Origin: Vicugna pacos
Lineage: Eukaryota > Chordata > Mammalia > Artiodactyla > Camelidae
Direction: 5' to 3'
DNA: 64,000 bases
Assembly: GCF_048564905.1 (NCBI RefSeq)
Contig: NC_133023.1
Coordinates: 70,962,453 to 71,026,452 of the forward strand
Part shown: positions 24,893 through 35,329 of the stretch, one piece after another
Layout: each line of letters opens with the position of its first letter
How positions within the stretch are numbered: position 1 is the stretch's first letter
Position numbers and translations under genes: made by a program
The notes under the pieces: generated by a model
What the model was told of the DNA's origin: nothing
The model's database searches: none
The model's input: the letters and a program-made list of their open reading frames with translations, nothing else

Positions 24893-24990
24893 CATTTACA
24901 GACAACTGGATTAAGAAGATGTGTATATGTATACATATATACATATATTACTCAGCCATAAAAAAGAATGAAATTCTGTCATTTACAGCA
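24893..24990 (+). repeat. 98-bp inverted repeat, right arm
   Basis: The natural L1 position of this sequence (end of ORF2, 'ttaagaagatgtgtatatgt' to 'gaatgaaattctgtcattta'). Its right end coincides with the point where L1 similarity stops and the flank begins. Confidence 0.9.
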
Positions 24991-25290
24991 ATATTCCCCA
25001 TCATCTCTCACCTAAATTGCTGCAGTGGTTTCCTAACTAATTTCACTGTATCTACTCTTGTTCACCACAAACCAACTTTCCACACTGCACACAGAGTGAG
25101 CTTTATAAAATGCAAATCTGATTGTTTAATTTTTCTGATTAAAACCTTTCAATGACTTTCAATTGCTTCTTAGGCTAAAGAACAATATCCTTATCATGGC
25201 TTCGAAGACCTTTCCAAGGTCTCTTTCTCTGGGCTTGTCTTTTACCATATACCTCCTTTGTCTCTGAGCACTAGTCACACAGGTGCTTAT
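24991..25290 (+). mobile_element. L2-like LINE fragment
   Basis: 'attgctgcagtggtttccta', 'ccacactgcacacagagtga', 'aaatgcaaatctgattgttt', 'accttt-caatgactttcaattgc' and 'catggcttcgaagacctttc' appear in the order of the old L2 3' region. Diverged. Confidence 0.55.
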
Positions 25291-25554
25291 TCTGTCTCTA
25301 AATCAATATTTCCTTCCATGAAAAATTAAGATGAGGAATTTTATAACAACTCAGAACAACAGAATTTATGAAAATCTGCTTTCCACCTGAAGCTTTGTGA
25401 TACTGTTTTATTATTTCTGCCATGTCATTTTTAAAAATAGTCCTTGTACTTATGTACTTTCTCCCTTCTCTTCTAAGAACTTCAGAATCCTTACATAGTG
25501 GAACATAACTGATCTTCATAATATCCTACAATCTAATGCTTGGGAGGATTCAAT

Positions 25555-25690
25555 GTTTAATTCTATTTAGTAAATTAAGGCAGGAAATGTGAAGTGACTT
25601 CCTTGAGGTTGTATAGTTATAAATTCCACATTGGGAACCAGTTTTTCTGACTCTTACTAGAATATTCTTTCCAGCTGACCCATCATTATA
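25555..25690 (-). mobile_element. MIR fragment
   Basis: 'gtgaagtgacttccttgagg' and 'tgggaaccagtttttctgac' are the reversed MIR core and tRNA-like head. Weak. Confidence 0.4.
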
Positions 25691-25699
25691 CTTAAGCAT

Positions 25700-26390
25700 T
25701 CTGTAGTTTTTTGTCTTTTGGAATTTAAGGATTTTTTCAAACACTTAATTGATGTGCAACTTCAATATTAACCTTGAGCGATAAAGAATGGGACAGGAAA
25801 GTAATTGATTAAATCAAACCATGCAAGTTTCTTCCAAGAGGGAGGTTAACTGGAGAAAGCATTGGCAGTATGGATCCAAGGTTGCCTTTATCTGAAGTTT
25901 GACTGATTCACTTCTGTACTTTATTTCAAATCTAGGTAGATTATGTACTACTCTCTTGTCATTCCTGGAAAAAACAACCCACAAGAGTGCATGAATATTT
26001 CCACTAGTACTTTGGATGCTAATCTTTCATGCTTCTGGCCTTCCCTAATCTTGATATAGATCCAGGAATACATTTCTCAAGGAATATAAGAGTTCAGAGA
26101 ACCCATAGGCTTGAAGGGAATTTCTAGAAATGAGGTAGAGTTATGGTAAAATTAAGGAGATTTATGGAATTAATTCAGCAAAGATGAGGAGAAAGTCATT
26201 ATTCTCACACTTATAGAGAAACTAAGTAGAATATTTTTTTAAAGGCACAAAACCTGATGAAGAAAGAAGAGTATTCGTGTTGATTGTAAAATAGGAATGA
26301 TGCATTTTTGACTTTTTATACTTTAATCATGTATATTTTTTAAACAGATCAAACAACCTACTTAAGATGTTTCCAATATGCCAACATGAA
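25700..26390. other. No recognisable element
   Basis: Nothing supported. Confidence 0.45.
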
Positions 26391-26394
26391 AATG

Positions 26395-26530
26395 TGTCTC
26401 TATCTTTTTCTTCATCTGTAAAATGGAAGAGACAATACCAGACTTTCCTATCTTAACTCATAAGACTGCCATGAGAAGTAACTAAGCTACTAAATATAAA
26501 CATGCAGAGTTTTAATGCTTTAAATAAATC
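26395..26530 (+). mobile_element. MIR fragment
   Basis: 'tttttcttcatctgtaaaat' followed by 'ggaagagacaata' and 'catgagaagtaactaagcta' is the MIR core in plus orientation. Confidence 0.55.
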
Positions 26531-26884
26531 TCAGATTCTGAGGTCTGTTAAAATGACTTCAGGAATATTTTTAGTGTATGTATTTTCATAGGCAATATCT
26601 GAGTAATGACAGTGGTAATCTCTGAGTCATGAGATTTTGCATGATTTAATTTTAAAGTGCCTTATTTGTGTTTTTAATTTTTTCTAGAAAAAATAATTTA
26701 TAGCAAAAGTGAAAAGGGAGTACACGAAGGTGAAATTATTTCACTTGCTTTAAAATTAGTTTTTAATCATAAAGTTGTTCATGGTTCCTCTTTAAAATAA
26801 TGTTTTAAAAAATAAATTATTAAACATTGACCATGCCAGAATAATTATATAGCAGGTGATATATTTGGGAAAATATTTATTATA

Positions 26885-26935
26885 ATCATTTGATTTAAAT
26901 GAAAATGAAATCATTTGATTTAAATGAAAAATGAA
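26885..26935 (+). repeat. 25-bp tandem duplication
   Basis: Two near-identical copies of a unit containing ATTTGATTTAAATGAAAA stand back to back. Confidence 0.9.
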
Positions 26936-26939
26936 AAAG

Positions 26940-27635
26940 TTAAATTAATTTTTCTACACTACCAAAATTACACAAGAATAACAGGATTCTATTGAGATTT
27001 GTGCTAAGCCTAGGTCGTCTACATAACTGGAAGACCATTAAGCATGATATACAGACACCAACAGATACAGGGCATAGGTTGTATTCTAGCCAAATGCATG
27101 AAGTCTGAATTTACAATCATATTTATTTCAAATATGATTTTTACCACATGAAAAACATATCCATATATTTAAATATATTGATCAAATAATAGCAGCATTC
27201 TCATTCAGTCTGAGTTTTAAATCAGCCACAACCCTACCGAGAGGATCTTTACAGACCACCAAAATATCACTAGTTTACACAGACTTCATTTAGCAGGTAA
27301 GTTTCTGCTCAGTTTCTACACTTTAGATATGGTTTTTGCATAGCACAGGAGGAGCAACAGTAAATGGAACTCACTAAATAATGCATTTGTTTAGACTCCT
27401 TAGCTAAAAATATGTATTTCCATAATTCATGCAGAAATTTACCTCCTCTTTCTCTGGATACTGGTAGCCCTAAATACACCAAGTAAAAGAAAACTGATCA
27501 CACTCTTAAAGCATTAAAACAAAATGAAAGTCTCTAAGGGCTTCCTCAAATAAAATCTAAAATAAGAATGATATAGGACATGCACTAGTTCTTTAAAGAC
27601 ATATGCAACCTGAGAATAGATTTATTTCAATACTC
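26940..27635. other. No recognisable element
   Basis: AT-rich. Nothing supported. Confidence 0.45.
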
Positions 27636-27637
27636 AT

Positions 27638-27866
27638 GAATTAGTGGGTGGTAACTTTGATTTAGTGTATTATATCTTAGATTCAGCAAGTTATGTGTCT
27701 AATTTAGAAGGTTATGTCTCTGGTTCAAAAGGCAATGTATCAGATTCAAGTAGGACATCTAATTCAGCAGATTATATAACTTATTCAATTACATGATGTA
27801 TCTGATACAGAAGGTGATATATTTAATTCAACAGCTAATATATCAGATTCAAAACGTGATTCATTT
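27638..27866 (+). repeat. Degenerate 21-bp tandem array with seven-residue pattern
   Basis: About eleven units of 21 bases (one of 18, one of 22) follow the consensus RATTCAGAAGGTDATGTATCT. Unit starts are 27638, 27659, 27680, 27701, 27722, 27743, 27761, 27782, 27804, 27825 and 27846. Read in the frame of the unit, most repeats give [NDG]-S-x-[GAS]-[YN]-[VI]-[ST], for example DSASYVS, NLEGYVS and NSADYIT. The frame is open from about 27617 to 27794 without an ATG, then a one-base shift occurs in the eighth unit. The array ends at TTTTTTCCA followed by GTAAGT, a strong splice-donor core. It may be a decayed coding repeat or a plain minisatellite; I know no protein with this repeat. Confidence 0.75.
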
Positions 27867-28084
27867 TTTCCAGTAAGTAATTAATTTTACTTGTAACTGA
27901 TTTATCTATTTCACCATGAACTATGCCATGTTCTGTAAGTTATTTATTTATGTATATGAAATACAAATTTTATTATTACTATAGATTTTCACTGCAAAAT
28001 AATTCAGAAATTCTTGGATTACTTTTAATCTAGCTACTCCATTTCATTCATTTATAAATGGGGTTTGCATAGAACACCTACTTC

Positions 28085-28230
28085 AAAATAATCAGGAATG
28101 CTTATTAAAAGTGTAGATTTCTGAGACCCACTGCAGCCTTAATAAGGAATAAGGCCTAAAAGCTGCATACAGAACAAAGATCTCAAATGATTTTTATGTA
28201 GTGTTGTTTTATAAACTTTGAAAATTCAGA
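28085..28230. mobile_element. Possible MER5-type MITE scrap
   Basis: 'atgcttattaaaagtgtaga' and 'tttctgagacccactgcag' resemble the centre of MER5 elements. Weak. Confidence 0.3.
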
Positions 28231-28234
28231 AATA

Positions 28235-29125
28235 TAAACAAAATACATTAAAGCAAAGGAGAGGAAAATATGAGGTTCTTCTAAACTTGAAAAATAAATT
28301 TATGATGCACTGTAAACTTGACATTTCCTTTGTTGTAATTATCACAATTCCTATTCTTTTGTCTATACTACTTCTAATGTAGGATATAAAAATGCTGCAC
28401 AGAAGTCACCTGTGACTGGCTGACATAATGATGTAAACTTATCATCTCTCCTTGTGGTCTGATCAAAAGTCTGACAAGTGAGGTTTGCATTTCAGAAAAT
28501 AGGGAAAAAAAAACAAGTTACTGAGACTCTTCCTTTTTTACTTTGATATTGTGGTTTCAGATATCCTTGTAAATAATTTACAGTAATCATTAGTATTCCA
28601 CACCACCTATTTCAGACTCCCGTCCTTCCAGGGTGACGTTAGAATTGCATTTTCCCCAATTCCTGAAGTTTTGTACAGCCGCATGACGGTTTGGCCAATG
28701 AAATATGAGCAGAACTGATAACGTCTAGGTGAAAGCTTTAACAGCCAGCATGTGTATCTTTCCCATCCTTCCCCTTCCCACCTTCCAAATGAAGGTATTT
28801 ACTGGTATTATCTTGCCTCTTTTTGACCGTCATAAATTGAGTATGTGTGGGAAACAGATAATTTTTCTTTATACTTTAATTTCTCTTCACATAAGGAAGA
28901 GTCATGTCTGGATCTGATATAGGGCTTAACTGTGCCTAACTCAGAGATCTGGGATTCAGAGAGGTTGACCCAGTCACTTGATGAGATTTTTGTGTTGGCC
29001 TCCCTGGGGTTGTGGTGAAAATATTCTGTGTGAAGGAAGGGAATGAGCTGAATCTTTTGTGAACAGAAGGGCAGGATAGTAGTCACTGTTTTTTACCATG
29101 TATTTCAGGTTCTCCTCATTCATTC
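28235..29125. other. Mostly unassigned
   Basis: 28615-28770 ('ggccaatgaaatatgagcag', 'gtgaaagctttaacagccag') resembles 29170-29260 ('accaatgaaatgtgaggaga', 'gtggaagctttaagacgaag'). It may be another piece of the same old LTR family. The rest is not recognised. Confidence 0.3.
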
Positions 29126-29129
29126 CAGT

Positions 29130-29466
29130 TGTAAGAGATTGTACTTCTCCATCCACATGAAATTAGATATGGCCACTGGAATAGCTTTAACCAATGAAAT
29201 GTGAGGAGATACACTGTTTCATTTCTGAGTGGAAGCTTTAAGACGAAGTATATGATTTTTCTATGTTCTCCTCACCTTTATCTCAATGACCATCAGGATT
29301 CTAGATGGTAGCTTTCTTTTAGCTTGGATCCTGGAGTAAAGACAAAATGGACCTCAGTTCTCAGCCAACCTGTGGTAGTCCTGCAGCATGAACAAGAAGT
29401 AAACTTCTGTTGCTTTAAGTCAATGGGATTTTGGAATTATCACTGCAACAAAAACTAGTCCTTCTT
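29130..29466 (+). mobile_element. Old LTR-like fragment, split by L1
   Basis: 'accaatgaaatgtgagg', 'gcatgaacaagaagtaaact' and 'ttgctttaagtcaatgggat' follow the pattern of an old mammalian LTR (ERVL-MaLR or a related ERVL group, not decided). Its 3' end resumes at about 30607-30632 after the L1. Very old fossil. Confidence 0.35.
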
Positions 29467-29931
29467 AAATTTTTTAAAATTGAAATATAGTTGACTTACC
29501 ATGTTGTGCTAGTTTCAGGTGTACGGCAAAGTGATTAAGTTATACATATATGTATGTCTTTTTCAGATATTTTTCCATTATAGGTTATTATAAGATATTG
29601 AATATAGTTCCCTGTACTATACAGTATGTCCTGGTTGTTTATCTATTTTATATATACTAGTCTGTTTTATGTTAATTCCAAACTCCAAATTTATCCTTCT
29701 TCACTTTCCCTCTTGGGAACCATAAGTTTGATTTCTATGTCTGAGTTTATTTCTGCTTTGTAAATAAGTTCATTTGTATAATGTTTTTTAGATTCCACTT
29801 ATAAGCAATATCATATAATATTTGTCTTTCTCTGTCTGACTTTCTTCACTTATAGTATGATCAACTCTAGGTGCATCCATGTTTCTGCAAATAGCATTAT
29901 TTCATTCTTTTTTATGGCTGAGTAGTATTCC

Positions 29932-29982
<51 letters not shown>

Positions 29983-30606
29983 CAAATCTTCTTTATCCAG
30001 TCATCTGTCAAGGTACATTTATGTTGTTTCCATGTCTTGGTTATTCTAAATAGTGCTGCTACAAGCATTTGGGTCCATGTGTCTTTTCAAATTAGAGTTT
30101 CCTCCAGATACATGCCCAGGAGTAAGATTGCTGGATCATATGGTAAATGTATTTTTAGTTTTTTAAGGAATTTCTATACTGTTTTCCATAACAGCTTCAC
30201 CAAACTACATTCCCACCAGCACTGTAGGAGGGTCCCTTTTTCTCCACAGCCTCTCCAGCATTTATTATTTGTAGATTTTCTGATGATAGCCATTCTGACT
30301 GGTGTGAGGTGATACTTCATTGTAGTTTTGATTTTCATTTCTCTAATAATTAGCGATGCTGAGCATCTTTTCATGAGCCTGTTGGCCATCTGTATGTCTT
30401 TTTTTTGGAGAAATGTTTATTTACATCTTCTGCCCATTTTTTGATTGGGTTGTTTGTTTTGTTGATATTGAGCTATATGAGCTCTTTGTATATTTTGGAA
30501 ATTAATCCCTAGCAAGTCCTATTGTTTGCAAATATTTTCTCCCATTCCACAGGTTGTTTTTCTAATTAAACTTAAAAGCTTCTGCACAATAAAGGAAATA
30601 ATAAAC
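29467..30606 (-). mobile_element. Twin-primed L1 with 16-bp TSD
   Basis: The minus-strand part (29467 to about 30556) runs from the L1 3'UTR ('gttgacttaccatgttgtgc') back through the ORF2 end to 'tttgcaaatattttctccca'. Then a short plus-strand part (about 30566-30606, 'aacttaaaagcttctgcaca') carries the L1 stretch that lies just upstream. This is the classic inverted 5' end made by twin priming. AAAACTAGTCCTTCTT (29451-29466) and AAAACTAGACTTTCTT (30607-30622) flank it and differ at two of 16 positions. An (AC)n run replaces the usual L1 'tatatata' site. Confidence 0.88.
29935..29981 (+). repeat. (AC)n microsatellite inside L1
   Basis: About 23 AC units at the L1 position that normally reads 'gtggtatatatacaatgg' on the L1 sense strand. 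Confidence 0.95.
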
Positions 30607-30639
30607 AAAACTAGACTTTCTTGATCAGTACATAGCATA

Positions 30640-31205
30640 AAAGACCCTTCTATCTCTGTTGCATAAAGGTTCCTATTTTTCAGTTGTTTTGATGCAGATA
30701 TGTTCACACTTAGCCCTCTGCTTTTTTTTCAATCAAGTGACTTACTTGCAGATATTTCTAAACTTGTAATTTATTCTCTTCTATACTGTTCATCTATTAC
30801 TTATGTCACTTATTAACATTTTCATGAAAGTTGGGGGAAAAGGGTATTTTAATCAGTTAATTTTTCTGTATGTTGGCAGATTCTTAAAATACCTTGAGGA
30901 GAAAATTTGAATTTGTAGCTGTACTCAAAATATAAATGGTACAGGAGTTTCTATTACCCTTGCCATTCCATAGAAAAACAGGAGTTGACAATTAGGCTTT
31001 TGTGTCTTGATAAAGGAGATATTGGTAGCCTTGGGACTCTAGACATATTTCCACTATATTCTTGATTATAACTTGAGATGCTGACATCCTTAGAAATCAT
31101 TGATGGTTAATTATTGATGGTTAATTGTGTGATCTTATATCAATTCCCATCAGTTGCCGTTCCATTCAATACAGAGTATCCTGCTATGGGGAGTGAAAGT
31201 CACCC
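30640..31205. other. No recognisable element
   Basis: Nothing supported. A 13-bp tandem duplication (TTGATGGTTAATT) lies near 31102-31128. Confidence 0.45.
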
Positions 31206-31209
31206 AAAT

Positions 31210-31545
31210 AAGATGTCAGAAAACTAGAGCCTGCAGGCCAAATCTGGCCTTCCTTTGTTTGTATATAGCCTTTGATCTATCAATAATTTTTACATGAAGT
31301 GGTTGAAAAAAATAAAAAAAGAGTATTTTAGAACACATAAAAATTATACGAAATTCAAATTTCAGTATCAATAAATAAAGTTTTACTAGAACACATCCAT
31401 GCCCACTTGTTCATGTATTGTGTCTGGTTACTTTCACCCTACAATGGCAGAGGTGAGCAGTAGCTTGGCAGAGACCATGAAGTCCACAAAGCCTAAAATA
31501 GTTACTATCAGACTCTTCACAGAAAATGTTAGCCAACTCATGCTC
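31210..31545 (+). mobile_element. hAT MITE (MER1-like)
   Basis: 'gcaggccaaatctggccttc', 'gaaattcaaatttcagtatc', 'aaataaagttttactagaac', 'ctacaatggcagaggtgagc' and 'acagaaaatgttagccaact' are the consensus of a roughly 335-bp non-autonomous hAT family. It is the same family as 19640-19885 but in reverse orientation. Nearly full length, with terminal inverted repeats decayed. Confidence 0.65.
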
Positions 31546-31549
31546 CAAA

Positions 31550-32845
31550 TAATTAATGACTTTATTATTCATAATCAAATAAACTCTGAATATTTTGTGA
31601 TGACATTTCAATTTTAGTGAAGGAAGTTGATTGCTGATACTTTTTTGTTTTGTAATAATTGGGATTTAAAATTAATCTTGTGTCACCATTTAATTTAGAG
31701 CCCTTAAATATTATAATCACATAACAATGGATTTTTCAGGAACCACAAGAAAATCGGAAAACCTTTGATAATAATTTGTTTCTAGCAGAGAGTGTTTTAA
31801 TAATATGGGGGAAATCTTCAGAGATCCTGAAAGTTCTTTAATTTTGCTTGTGCAAATATCTGACATTTACATATTCTTTTATTTATCTTGAAATTATAAT
31901 TTAATTAAAATTAACTTACACAATTAAATGTGAATATTTTGGACTAATATTTGTATTTTTAAAAAATTAAACATGCTGTATAAAAGGCTTTGATTTTCCT
32001 ACATGCAAAAAGAAAAGATTAGTAGCAGTATATTTGAGGGAAAGATTTTCAAAAAGAGATAATTCATTCTACAATGTTAAATAGCTTCCATTCTGTTTAG
32101 AAATTACTTTAAATTTTGTACTTGAAAAATATGGAGAAAAGCAAACAAACCAATAAACAAGATAATAGTGGCTAAAAACAATGAAAATGTTGGATAGGAA
32201 TTATATTTCCCAGTTACTTTTCCTCTAGATCATCCATTTAAATAGCAAATTTAACAGAAAATTGATAGGAATTTGTAACCACTAACAATTATCCCAAATG
32301 TTATGCTCCTAAAAAATGAAACTAAACTTTCCACTGGAATTTATGTCTTTAGTTAAGAGGCTAAAAATTTTATCAAAAGCAGTGCATTCCATGAGAAAAA
32401 ATGTTAGGTTCAGCTTCAGCAAACCAGTGCTTTTAGCCAATTACTTTAGGGAAAAAAGGTTCACCTTTCTGTTCACTCACTTGTATAATGGAAATCTTAA
32501 TATTTATAATATAAATATTGTATTAATATAAATAAAGAGTATATTATTAATGTCTTTATATTAATATGTAAGAATAGAGTTATAATATAATACACTATTT
32601 ATTCTATGATTTTATATGATAATATAATGAATAATATTATTAAAATTGATATTAGAGTTATGGGAAACATTTCCAAATGATGAAGGAAAGTGCTACACTA
32701 GCACTTCAAATACATCTCATTGTCTCCATTGGTCGTTGTCAGTATTCAAAAGTGATAAAATGTGTATCACATAGAAAATATTCAATAAGTTATAGCTGTT
32801 ATTATAGTTAGCTGATTATTGCCACTCACAGCCCCATTTATCTCA
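31550..32845. other. Mostly unassigned; AT-rich tract
   Basis: 32500-32645 is an AT-only low-complexity stretch of TATAAT/TATTAATA words. The rest is not recognised. Confidence 0.45.
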
Positions 32846-32849
32846 TCAT

Positions 32850-33130
32850 CTTTTATTGAGGGCCTGCCATGCATCAAGTGCATTATTTACAGTGTCTTAT
32901 TTAATCCACCACCTACCACACTGCCTGGCAGAAGAAGAATTTGATAAATATTTGTTGGGTGAAAGAATCAGTTCTCAAAATAAATACTGAAATGACAGTT
33001 TTATTATCCCAATTTACAGAAGAGAAAAGTAGGGCTCATCATCACACAGACAAAGCACTGTCTCTTCTATCCCACTGTGGATACGAGATCAAGGTGGCAC
33101 CATTTTCCCCATGTCTTACTCTATCCTCCT
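32850..33130 (-). mobile_element. MIR, interrupted
   Basis: 'ttattgagggcctgccatgc' and 'atttacagtgtcttatttaa', then after an intervening L2/MIR-like 3' scrap 'ttattatcccaatttacaga', 'cacacagacaaagcactgtc' and 'ggatacgagatcaagg': the reversed MIR core and head. Confidence 0.5.
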
Positions 33131-33274
33131 AATATTGTACATAAGATAAAGTTTATGAATCTTACTATTTCACACTAATTATTATCATGACGCAGGACAA
33201 CGTTTTTAATATTTGTCACTTGCACTTTCTATAGCAAGTTATTTGCACAACTTTTGTTATCATTAGTTGTTTAC

Positions 33275-33410
33275 ATATCTGCTTCCTCTACTAAACCCGT
33301 GCATATTTTGAAAGCAATGGCACTATCTTATGCAACATTTTACTGGTCACAAACAATACAATCATGGTACATAGTAGATACATAAATTGTTATTTATTGA
33401 GTGAATGATC
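33275..33410 (+). mobile_element. L2-type 3' end
   Basis: 'ctgcttcctctactaaaccc', 'caatggcactatcttatgca', 'tggtacatagtagatacata' and 'ttgagtgaatga' follow the L2 3' end. Confidence 0.45.
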
Positions 33411-33689
33411 AAGAATGCAAAACCAACCCAAGAAGGCTAGCATGTGACTTCAACATTGGCAGAGTTGATAAGAAAAATTCAAACACATAAAATCAAGGGA
33501 ATTTTGCTTTCCAGTCTGAGTTGTTGTAGTCATTACCTACATTTTTCATTTTATAAAGTATAAATAGTTTACAAATACATTTTTAGCTATGAAAAGTAAA
33601 GTTCAACTGATTAATAACCAATCCCGTTCTCAACAGGGCTGTGAAATCTGGGTTCACTCTAAAATTTTCATTGGTTGTTTTTGTTTCAG

Positions 33690-33815
33690 CTTGGTGAACA
33701 CTTACTGAGTCCTTAACTATTTGCCCAGCACTTTATATACATTTTTTTATTTAACCCTCCTATGAGAATAAGTGTGTTAAAGTGATTTGCTCAACATCAT
33801 ACCTCTAATAAGAGC
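33690..33815 (-). mobile_element. MIR fragment next to Tigger insertion
   Basis: 'acttactgagtccttaacta', 'cccagcactttatata' and 'aagtgatttgctcaacatca' are reversed MIR core. A Tigger1 element begins directly after it. Confidence 0.5.
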
Positions 33816-33825
33816 AAATGATATA

Positions 33826-34638
33826 CAGGCTTACCTCATTTTATTGTGTTTCACTTTACTGTGCTTCGAAGATATTTACAAATTGAAGCTTTGCAGCAAC
33901 CCTGGATGGATTAAGTCTATTGGTACCATTTTTTCCAATACCATTTGCTCAATTCATGTTTCTGTGTCACATTCTAGTAATTTTCACAATGTTTCCAACT
34001 TTTAAAAACTATTATATTTGCTATAAAACTTTAACAGATGAGTTTCTTCTTACGGAGCAAAGAAAGTGGGTTTCTGGAGATGGAATCTACGTGTGGAGAA
34101 GATGACATGAAGATTGTTGAAATGACAACAAAGGACTTAGACTATTACATAAACCTAGTTGAAAGCAGTGGCAGGGTTTGACAGGACTGATTCCGATTTC
34201 GTGGATAAAATCTATCAAACAGCATTTGCATGCTACATAAAAATCATTTCTGAAGGGAAGAATTGATCAATGCAGCAAACTTCATTGTTGTTTTATTTTT
34301 AAAAATTGCCACAACCACCCCAACCTCAGTAACCACCACCCTGATCAGTCAACAGCCATCGACATTTAGGCAAGACCTTCCACCAGCCAAAAGATTATGG
34401 TTTGCTGAAGGCTTAGATGATGGTTAGCATTTTTTAGCAACAAACTATTTTTTAAATTAAGATGTACACTTCTTTTTACACATAATGCTATTGCACACTT
34501 AGTAGACTACATTACAGTGTAAACATTACTTTTATGTGTACTAGGAAGCCAAAAAATTTGTGTGAATCACTTTATTGCCATATTCCCTTTATTGTGGTAG
34601 TTTGGAATTGAACCCACAATATCTCTGAGATATGCCTG
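33826..34638 (+). mobile_element. Tigger1 internal-deletion derivative
   Basis: A Tc1/mariner (pogo-type) DNA transposon with both ends: CAGGCTTACCTCATTTTATT at 33826 and the inverted copy ending AGATATGCCTG at 34638, flanked by TA on each side. About 190 bases of the 5' end ('ttgcagcaaccctggatgga') join directly, near 34020, to the last stretch of the transposase gene ('gttgaaatgacaacaaagga') and the 3' end ('ccaccaccctgatcagtcaa'). The bulk of the transposase gene is gone, so it could move only with outside help. Shared by placental mammals; old. Confidence 0.9.
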
Positions 34639-34644
34639 TAGGTT

Positions 34645-35325
34645 TCATCTAGATCTGTCTAATTTCAATACCCAAGCCTGTACACACTAAATTAGACTAC
34701 ATCTAATACTCCCAGTCTCCTCAACAGCTTTTTCTGCATCTTCCATGAGCAAACAGTAATAATACATGCTCATCAATAGTGAATACCTATAATACATATT
34801 TATCCACTAACCCTGGAACAAACGTGTTCAGTTCTGTTGCCTAAAACAGACTGCTAGTTATTTATCCAGCAAAAATGGAATTTTCAGGATTTGCTAAGAA
34901 CTGCAATTCAGGGTCAGCAACCACGGTGAGCCACGTACAAGTCCCCATATGGCAAAGGAAGGAGAACATTTATAAAGGGGAAAAGGAAATTGGGAGGGCA
35001 ATAGTAGACAAGAGTCTATGGGTTTTCATTGGCTGAGTTGTTGCCAGGAAAGAAGAGGAGTCTTTCTTCTTCCTATTGGGTACTGCTATACCCCCTTCTC
35101 ATATCCTGATTCTATTTAATTGAGGTTCCCATGTATTACTTTTTTACAGTTTCATAAAGATAGATATTGGGTACAGAACTGATAATGGAAAGAAAACAAA
35201 GTAATTAATCCGTGGTGATCAAATGTGAAGCAACCATAAGCAAGTACAGGAAGAAAAAAATTTAAGGGCAACTGAAATATGTCTGTTTTGAAACAATGGT
35301 CTTGTCAGTATACTTTGTAAGCGAT
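34645..35325. other. No confident call
   Basis: 34860-35160 has LTR-like words ('acaacc-acggtgagcc', 'tataaagggg'), but nothing I can assign. The rest is not recognised. Confidence 0.35.
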
Positions 35326-35329
35326 GCCC

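Larger units (their letters stand above)
21531..24990 (-). mobile_element. Twin-primed L1: minus 3' end joined to inverted ORF2
   Basis: The left part (21531-21790) is, on the minus strand, an artiodactyl L1 3'UTR ending in poly(A); it reads from 'gacttgtggttgccaagggg' to 'aatcaataaaaaatgtt'. From about 21795 to 24990 the L1 sequence runs on the plus strand, from between endonuclease and reverse transcriptase to near the ORF2 end ('tactcagccataaaaaagaa', 24950-24969). The reverse transcriptase motif LFADD is intact near 23342, but frame breaks are frequent. The two parts meet at nearby L1 positions with a small loss, as expected when a second target-site primer starts on the L1 RNA (twin priming). 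I could not find a clear target-site duplication. It carries a triplet-repeat palindrome (22505-22640) and an extra inverted 98-bp block (23593-23690). Confidence 0.75.

Noticed and set aside
27680-27866. CRISPR-like or satellite array
   Set aside because: The units are directly adjacent without spacers, and the host is a mammal. Only a short degenerate tandem array is supported.
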